A program made the position numbers and the translations under genes. A DNA stretch of 64,000 nt from Aradus depressus (lineage: Eukaryota > Arthropoda > Insecta > Hemiptera > Aradidae), in contig OY759218.1 of assembly GCA_963662175.1 (NCBI GenBank), positions 26,868,051 through 26,932,050 of the forward strand, read 5' to 3'. This document shows positions 58,801 through 64,000 of the stretch, piece by piece. The notes under the pieces are model-generated. The model had not been told where the DNA came from, ran no database searches, and saw nothing but the letters and a program-made list of their open reading frames with translations. Position 1 is the stretch's first letter; each line of letters starts with the position of its first letter.

Positions 58801-61800
58801 AATTCATGCCAAAAAGTCTACAAATACAAGAATCAATCAGTGAACTATGATTAATTTCAGTAGGTAAACGTACTCGTATACACAACTTTTATTGTAACCT
58901 ACACGTAGAGAGATTTGATAGTAACGATGAAGGGTGAGGGTTGTTTTCCTTAGGAATATCTACAATAAAAAGGAGGGGTTTATAGCTTTATGATTTCTAA
59001 GGCAGTCGATATTTGGATATTTCACAAGTTAAGATTTGAAGTCCGTCCTCAGTACGTATCGCGCCCCTTTATGTTACAAAATTGTATGAAAAGATGTAAC
59101 TAATTCATTAATTTATATTTACAACATAATTATTTTGATTCTAAATTTATTTTTATAAATTTGTTGACAATATAAAAATGACAGCTAAATATTTACTACT
59201 TGCTAATACAATTATTACATTTTTGCGTCCTTTGTTGGATATCGAAAATTTATGTCACTAAATTCAAATGAAGCATTTTTTTGGTTTTCTGAGTTATATT
59301 ATCACGGGTTTTACTTCCCCAGCTGTATGAAGTATAGGGGAAGTTATGTAATCGGTCAACAATTTGATACGGAGTTTTCAACTGAATTTCATGTTTTCCG
59401 ACTCTCTAGATTACAAATATGAAAAAAAAAATGTCTGTGTGTCTATCTGGGCGTCTGTCTGTGTGCCTGTGAACACGATAATTCCCGATAGAATGAATGT
59501 ACCGACACGAAATTTTATATGTGTGGCCAAAACCCCACAGGGACAACTCCAATCGATTTTCAGTCAATGCTCAACTCAATAACTCTAATAACTGCCGTTA
59601 TAGTGAATGTATCAACACAAAATTTCGTATTTAAAGTCAAAACCCAATGAGGACATAACCTGTCAAATTTCAACGATATCGGCTGATGGGAAGGAGGTTC
59701 AGGAGAGGGGGCTCAATTCAAATAACCTCATAAATGCTAATGTAATGAATTTAATGATACAAAATTTAGTATGCAGATTTAGGAACCACTACATAACTAA
59801 ACTGTTGAATATTAATGCAAATGGTCGACTGGTTTTGGTGATTCACCGACGACTTTTTTTTAAGTTCTATTGAAAATATGGTTTTTCTTTACATTCGAAA
59901 AAATTCTTCACGGGAAAAGATATGAATCTTAGTGGAAAAAGTGACGAGTGATATAAGAGGTTTAATTTGATTAAAAATATTTGTAATACACTAGATATTA
60001 TAAAGGATCTTGCATTATTTTTCTATCTTTAAAAATGTGTTTATAAACCGAAAATGTATCTGCTGTTGTTACATTTTCAGAAAAAAACGTTCTTGATAAT
60101 AAATATTGATAAAAAGATAATATTAAAAAAAATGTTCTGAAATCTTATAGGAATATTGGATTTATCCCTTCGACGGGCGCGTATAAATTCGAATGTCATC
60201 GGGCGCAATTAATATGATAGATGGAGTAAATAAAAATTGATTTTATTAGGTTTGTTTCTATAAGAAATTATTTAAATTGGAATTAAATAAATGTTGTATT
60301 ATATAAGTATATTTAGAGAATAAGATATTACATAAATATAAATACAAAATAAATATAATAGAAAAAAAAAAACTAGCAAGTCGAGGGAGGAGGTAACACA
60401 AATTAATGTTTAATGATATGAATGTGGAGTCGACTACCCTATGTTTACCTATGTGGGCCAGGTTCGTTAATATGGCGTATAACCACTTAGATCTGCAGGA
60501 CATAATATTTTCTTAGATCGTGCCAGTTAAATGTTTATTTTAAGGTTTGTTCGACTTAGCCAACTAGTATGAAAAATTCTTGAACCTTCACCACTTTGTT
60601 CCATCCTATCGTTGGAGATTTTAACATTTTAGAACTTTTCGTGCTACACTATTTAATATTTTCACTTTAAAGTCGATGCTTATCACATAAGAAAAACATA
60701 ATTTTTTATTATTTCAGTTTTCTGATGGGGATGAGAGGGAAGAAATGAGCCGAGGTTCGACTCCTGATCTCACGACTACAGCAACCACAAGCTCGAATAA
60801 TGGTAAGTATCGACAGTTAGTTATTATAACTCATGTTTGGGGTTAAACTTTGAGGTAATATCGCCTACTACCAGAGCGCTCATCGGCATTCTGGTGGACA
60901 TGAGCCCGATTCTACTGTGAAATTTTGCCTACCCTAAACTCTTATTCACCTAGATAGGGATAGGGGTCTTTAACGAGTACCTGACATCGTACAGGCTCGG
61001 GACCATCACTTAACATCCCATCCGAAGGACGGCGTGTTCAAGTTTCTTTTTTATCTCCCAGATGAAATAAACTAAGGTCCTCGGCCGGGTTTCGAATCCG
61101 CGATCTTGAGCTCAGTAAGCAAGCTTTTATTTGAAGGGATTTTTGTTTAGTTTGTAAATTAAGCGGTTTCTTGTAAAATGTACTTGAGTCTCGAAGTAAA
61201 ATGGTCCAATGTCGGTCAAAAATTGATCAGATCTAAGTTAGCACGTGTGACATCTCCATTTCAAATGTATAGCTACAATCTTTTCTGAGGGGGCCAAATA
61301 AAAGTTGTGGAAAAACCTGAAAGGCAGATTTTAGATGAAATAGGATTTTTATAGGTCGTCTGGTTAGCAAGATACGTGCCGAAAACCGTGCTAAAATGTT
61401 TTGAAACAAAGTTTTTTTTAGACGTTTGGTCGTGATCTCTACAAAAGTGGTTGGTATGGTGAAATTGTCGAAACTTTCAGTCTAACTTCCACGCACAAGA
61501 GCCTGTTCCTGAATTATTTTTTTGGGGGGAGGGGAGACTCCATGTAAATGAAAATTGAAAAGGAATGAATGAGAGGCAAAAAAAGTCACAGAGAAGAGGG
61601 ACTTCTTGCACATTATAGTAATCTGGGGAGATATAATTGGGCATTACTATAGTAAATTTCCCATGAGTAAAATATTAATCATTATTCATATCTTCACATT
61701 ACTACATTTCTATATAAGAGGCTGTCGGTACTTACCACGAGGGCGTCAGTAGCTCAGTGGTATGTGTGCTTGCTTATTGAGCTAAAGATAGCGGGTTTGA

Positions 61801-62578
61801 AACCCGGCCGAGGCCCTTAGTTTAACTCACCTGGGAGGTAAAAAAAAAACTTGAGCACGCCATCCTTCGAATGGGACGAAAAATTTACTCTACTCCAGAT
61901 GAAAGTTAGGACTCACACAATAGGGCTAACAGGGAAGAGATAAGAGCATTGGATTCTTAGGTCCCTAGGTGTAGACACCAGCCTTCCCACTATATATAAG
62001 ATGCCTCTTAAAGGTAGATAAGGAGGAGTATAATATAGTATAGTACTTGGCAAATCAATATTGGGTCATATCGCTACCTCAGAACAGGACTGTCACAACT
62101 CAAAAAATATCGAATTCGTACTAAACTCATAGGAAGAATGGTAATATGGTATACTTTTTTATAGAAGAGTGTCACAATTGTAACTTCTAATTCTGGTCAC
62201 CAGAGAGGAGATGTGTCGGTCTTCCATTGTTCAAAAAGGTTGGGCTTTAAAAGGTGTTACGATGGTGAAAGCTAAGTAAAATTGGCTTAAAAGTAAGTAT
62301 TATTAACCGTGTAAAAGCTTATTGCTCTAGCAGTTTTCTAAATAAATCAGAAGTAAAGTACCATTAAGCATCAGTGAATTTTAAAAAGTGATTTCCCAAA
62401 ATTCACAGTTGTTTAGTTGTGACAGTCTTGTTCTGAAGTAGCGATATGTGACGAGTCCCTGAGTCAGTACCAAATACTTTAATATAATAGTTATACCAGT
62501 ACAGGATTTTATATAATTAGTTATGAATATTTTTACTATTTTTCAGGCTCAGTAGAAGAAGGAAAAGAAAACTTGTGA
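46847..62578 (+). CDS. gol: Goliath-family PA-TM-RING E3 ubiquitin ligase, nine exons
   Basis: Exons: 46847-47192, 52102-52234, 52486-52603, 52682-52753, 54076-54155, 55632-55728, 58522-58620, 60718-60802, 62547-62578 (TGA 62576-62578). All phases agree and give 353 residues. Residues 1-20 are a signal peptide. The protease-associated domain spans about 40-158 ([20 protein letters not shown]). A transmembrane helix lies at about 162-186 ([20 protein letters not shown]), then RFRYAD. The RING-H2 ligands are C231, C234, C249, H251, H254, C257, C268 and C271 (PCGHGFHKSC; HRTCPMC). An acidic, Ser/Thr-rich tail follows. Family members ubiquitinate membrane proteins on endosomes, with the RING in the cytosol; Asn-X-Ser/Thr sites occur only in the lumenal part. 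The start has a good context (GGCAGGATGG). AATAAA lies at 62807-62812. The goliath/godzilla distinction is not resolved. Confidence 0.93.
47213..47570 (+). repeat. 'taatcggtc' family copy in intron 1
   Basis: Starts about 20 bp inside intron 1 (ttacatccccagctatagga), then gtaatcggtaaaaaaaattc and gatagaatgaacg. It carries the family's body blocks in forward order. Confidence 0.6.
47735..47985 (-). mobile_element. SINE copy in ligase intron 1
   Basis: Minus-oriented. Begins gttaattagtaattgtgtacc and ends with the reverse B box (cgggtttcgaacccacaat). Internal deletions near 47870. Confidence 0.8.
48483..48575 (+). mobile_element. SINE 3' fragment
   Basis: tagagtcgggctcatttcca and a diverged end of the body; the head is missing. 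Confidence 0.65.
48576..50158. other. Intron 1 segment with an unidentified GC-richer part
   Basis: Positions 48800-49950 are GC-richer than the surroundings. A minus-strand frame at 49564-49346 (hydrophilic, with [17 protein letters not shown]) could be a LINE ORF1 coiled-coil remnant, but I am not sure. At about 49623-49642 the sequence gcaacgcctggtatcctgctag resembles a decayed Helitron 3' end in two recognisable parts. Confidence 0.35.
50159..50228 (+). other. tRNA-like relic, perhaps a second SINE type
   Basis: A B-box-like gggttcgaatcccccc follows gggctagagcgaagggctt. The cloverleaf is not convincing, so I do not call a tRNA gene. Confidence 0.3.
50323..50670 (+). mobile_element. Best full-length SINE copy, with CCTAA tail
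   Basis: The intact head (gagggcgccggtagctcagt) has an A box, and the B box reads gggttcgcaaccc. The body contains two hairpins: ctaccctaggtgaat...tagggtag and ccagagtgac...gctctgg. The tail is cataaaacctaacctaacct. Flanks share at least TATATAATTTT (ending 50322 and 50681), a likely target duplication. It lies in intron 1 of the ligase gene, same orientation. Confidence 0.95.
50867..50893 (+). mobile_element. SINE tail relic
   Basis: gtcgggcatgagtcacaataaccaac: only the last bases of the family, next to the full copy. Confidence 0.6.
51703..51767 (+). mobile_element. Minimal SINE: head fused to end of body
   Basis: gcgccggtagctcagaggta joins after about 30 bp to tagtagtaggcgatatgacc. The B box and most of the body are deleted. 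Confidence 0.75.
53535..53915 (-). repeat. 'taatcggtc' family copy in intron 4
   Basis: Reverse orientation. Begins with the taatgaaatttcgtgttaat region and ends gaccgattgcataatttccc and cttcgtatagctggtgaaat. The terminal block matches the arms of 38939-39245. Confidence 0.65.
54346..54530 (+). mobile_element. SINE 3' half in intron 5
   Basis: Contains ccttcggatgggacgctaag, gagtcgggctcatgtccacc and agcactctggtagtaggcga. The head is lost. Confidence 0.8.
56325..57705. repeat. 1.4-kb element with about 190-bp inverted arms, hosting a SINE
   Basis: Left arm about 56325-56523 (ttattgtggaaactaatta; ggtttcggcattacactatc; catacaggtacggaag). Right arm about 57505-57705, inverted (cttccgtacctgtatgatg; gatagtgtaatgccgaaaac; gtttccacaataag). 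No transposase is visible between them. A SINE (57168-57431) was inserted later. A related small copy is at 39880-40044. Confidence 0.75.
57168..57431 (-). mobile_element. SINE copy nested in the inverted-arm element
   Basis: Minus-oriented. Starts agttagttatgcccgggctt, includes ctaccagagcgctctttcgt, and ends at cctcggccgggttgga, just before where the B box would be. Confidence 0.8.
57801..58233. repeat. 433-bp element with 46-bp inverted ends in intron 6
   Basis: 57801-57846 (tagaaggaaatcgaggttct...) is the reverse complement of 58188-58233 with one mismatch. Next to the right end, CTGAAGA (58151-58157) and CGAAAC (58175-58180) lie between two GGCC blocks, a hammerhead-like layout. The inner 57842-58085 recurs at 59628-59868. 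Confidence 0.8.
59310..59880 (+). repeat. 'taatcggtc' family copy joined to a 240-bp repeat
   Basis: Starts ttacttccccagctgtatga, then ggaagttatgtaatcggtca and tagaatgaatgtaccgacac. From about 59628 it continues with the block found inside the inverted-end element at 57842-58085, about 90% alike by eye. Confidence 0.65.
60814..61125 (-). mobile_element. SINE copy in ligase intron 8
   Basis: It starts only about 12 bp after the exon 8 donor. Begins agttagttattataactcatg and ends with the reverse B box (gggtttcgaatccgcgatc) and gagctcagtaagcaagc. Confidence 0.85.
61741..61928 (+). mobile_element. SINE 5' half in intron 8
   Basis: Head gggcgtcagtagctcagtgg; B box gggtttgaaacccgg (one base changed). 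The body runs to ccatccttcgaatgggacga and then decays. Confidence 0.85.
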
Positions 62579-64000
62579 AACGCTAAATTGGATGCGTAAT
62601 GTTGATGTTTCAACAGAAAGTACATCTAGTAATAGAGACCTGAGACTAGTCTCGAGTGCTAGGGTCCATCTGTTACACAAGTATACATAAACGGTCAGAT
62701 CAACTGAGATGTTCTTGTTTAAAACTATTGAACAGCAAGCTTCTTGCACTTAATTGTATGTGGCAAGCAAGGAAAGCTTTAAATCAAACATGGAAAGTTT
62801 GAATTAAATAAAAGAAAATCAGATGATCCCCAAACATTAGATGGTGAGAGAGGCTATAGGCTATACTTACTTGGGTCATGGGTGTAAGATGGGAAATCAG
62901 GAGTCGGAAAAGGGTGTTATTGAACACAGAAGATGGAAATGATTTTTTAGAAAGGAATCTCATTTAAACAATGTTTTAAAACAAAGTAATCTAAATCTTT
63001 TTGAAAAGGAAAACTAAATAAGGAAATTGTGGAGTATGCCTCTGCTCTGAAGACTTTTGACTTTTTTTACTCCGTATTTTTACTTGCAATGCATTCATTA
63101 CATGAAAATTACAGATTTCTTGACTATGAGTTTACTTTACTCATCTTTATCGCAATATTGGGATCTAGAAAACTAACGTGATTAATCAATTATAATATTT
63201 GAAATAATTCTTATTGTAAAGAGAGTAGGTGAGAAAAATGTGATGGGAAAGTCAATTTATCTACCTCTTTGACTGACTAGTAATAAGTGTTTAACGATTG
63301 TATTGCAGAAATAAATAACATATCAGAAAATTTGTGTATCTACTTTTGTAAATACTTCTTACAAGGCGTGTTATTCTGTTGTAATTCATTAATAAAATGT
63401 TTAGTTATTTCACTCGAATCACCAATATCTTGGAGAAGTTGTATTATTTTTAATGGAATAAATTTATTTTCAATTATATTCCTGATTTTTTTAAACTTTA
63501 CATTATGAAAATAACTAATACCTGATAAAATAATTTTAGTAGAAATCTTCTGGAAGGACGACAATTTTTTAATGGTTGGAGGACAATTTTACATTGAAAA
63601 TGGAGGACAGATCCTTTTCTGTCGTCTCTGATTTGTTCTATGTTTTACTAATCCATCTTCAGCCATCATTTATTTTTTTCTGCGTTTAATTTTGTTAAAA
63701 ATTACTGTGAAACATTTTTGTATTCTTACATTATCATAAAACAGATTTTTAAAAACTTATTTTATGTTATGCCCAAAATTATATTCTTCTAGTCAGATTA
63801 ACACGCCTTTATTCCTTTACGAAAAAATATACACACCTACATAGCTTTGATAATATACTGTGTAAATTGTTACATAAGGCTTGTAAAATAAATATTTTTA
63901 TTTATACAATTCAGTCTTTTATTTCTTATTTTAAAGATAGCGATCTTTTCTGATTGGAATAGCAGTGATCTGCATATCAACTCAAGCCTCTTAGGGGCCG
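62579..64000 (+). other. 3' UTR of the ligase gene and downstream sequence
   Basis: AATAAA at 62807-62812 is the first polyadenylation signal after the stop. A second aaaataaat lies near 63888 and could end a longer UTR. The open frames at 63287-63564 are AT-rich and overlap on both strands; I do not call them genes. Confidence 0.45.

Overview
This window looks like AT-rich nuclear DNA of an arthropod, most likely an insect and possibly a hemipteran. Genes are split by GT-AG introns, several transposon families are of insect type, and one SINE subfamily ends in CCTAA, the complement of the insect telomere repeat TTAGG. Most of the sequence is transposable elements, many nested or inverted. 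I read all gene models by eye; none has transcript support.

Host genes. (1) A nine-exon goliath-family PA-TM-RING ubiquitin ligase of 353 residues lies on the + strand at 46847-62578. It is complete from signal peptide to stop. (2) An HMG-box protein lies on the - strand at 7512-10395 in three exons (184 residues). A near-identical second copy of its first exon and 5' flank lies at 10752-11717. (3) An NPC2/ML-domain lipid-binding protein lies on the - strand at 21396-24851, with three exons found and the signal-peptide exon missing. (4) Terminal exons of unidentified + strand genes lie at 3089-3169 and 19722-20169, with a possible exon at 4512-4758.

Layout. 0.3-1.6 kb: decayed copy of a multicopy arthropod gene. 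2.3-9 kb: SINE copies, fold-back MITEs and the end of the HMG gene. 9.2-11.7 kb: HMG exons and tandem duplication. 13.4-17.5 kb: complete-ended Ty3/gypsy LTR element with a 5-bp target duplication, frameshifts and a deleted reverse-transcriptase core. 17.5-19.7 kb: SINEs. 19.7-24.9 kb: unidentified gene end, NPC2-like gene, a hAT-type MITE and a LINE 3' end carrying a perfect 48-bp hairpin. 25.6-26.5 kb: a second LINE 3' end with a hAT-type MITE nested in it. 28.0-28.5 kb: GC-richer coding relic of unknown origin. 29-36 kb: dense SINEs, fold-back elements and an internally deleted PIF/Harbinger element. 36.4-42.2 kb: LINE remnants, a pogo/Tigger-like MITE and fold-back repeats. 42.7-46.2 kb: two Helitrons joined head to tail, filled with G-rich tandem repeats. 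46.8-62.6 kb: the goliath-type gene, whose introns hold SINEs and fold-back repeats.

One tRNA-derived SINE family dominates, with about 25 full or partial copies on both strands. I found no CRISPR array, bacterial operon or credible free tRNA or rRNA gene. The most unusual structures are the tandem G-rich Helitrons just upstream of the ligase gene, the telomere-like SINE tails, the recent duplication of the HMG first exon, and the coding relic near 28 kb.
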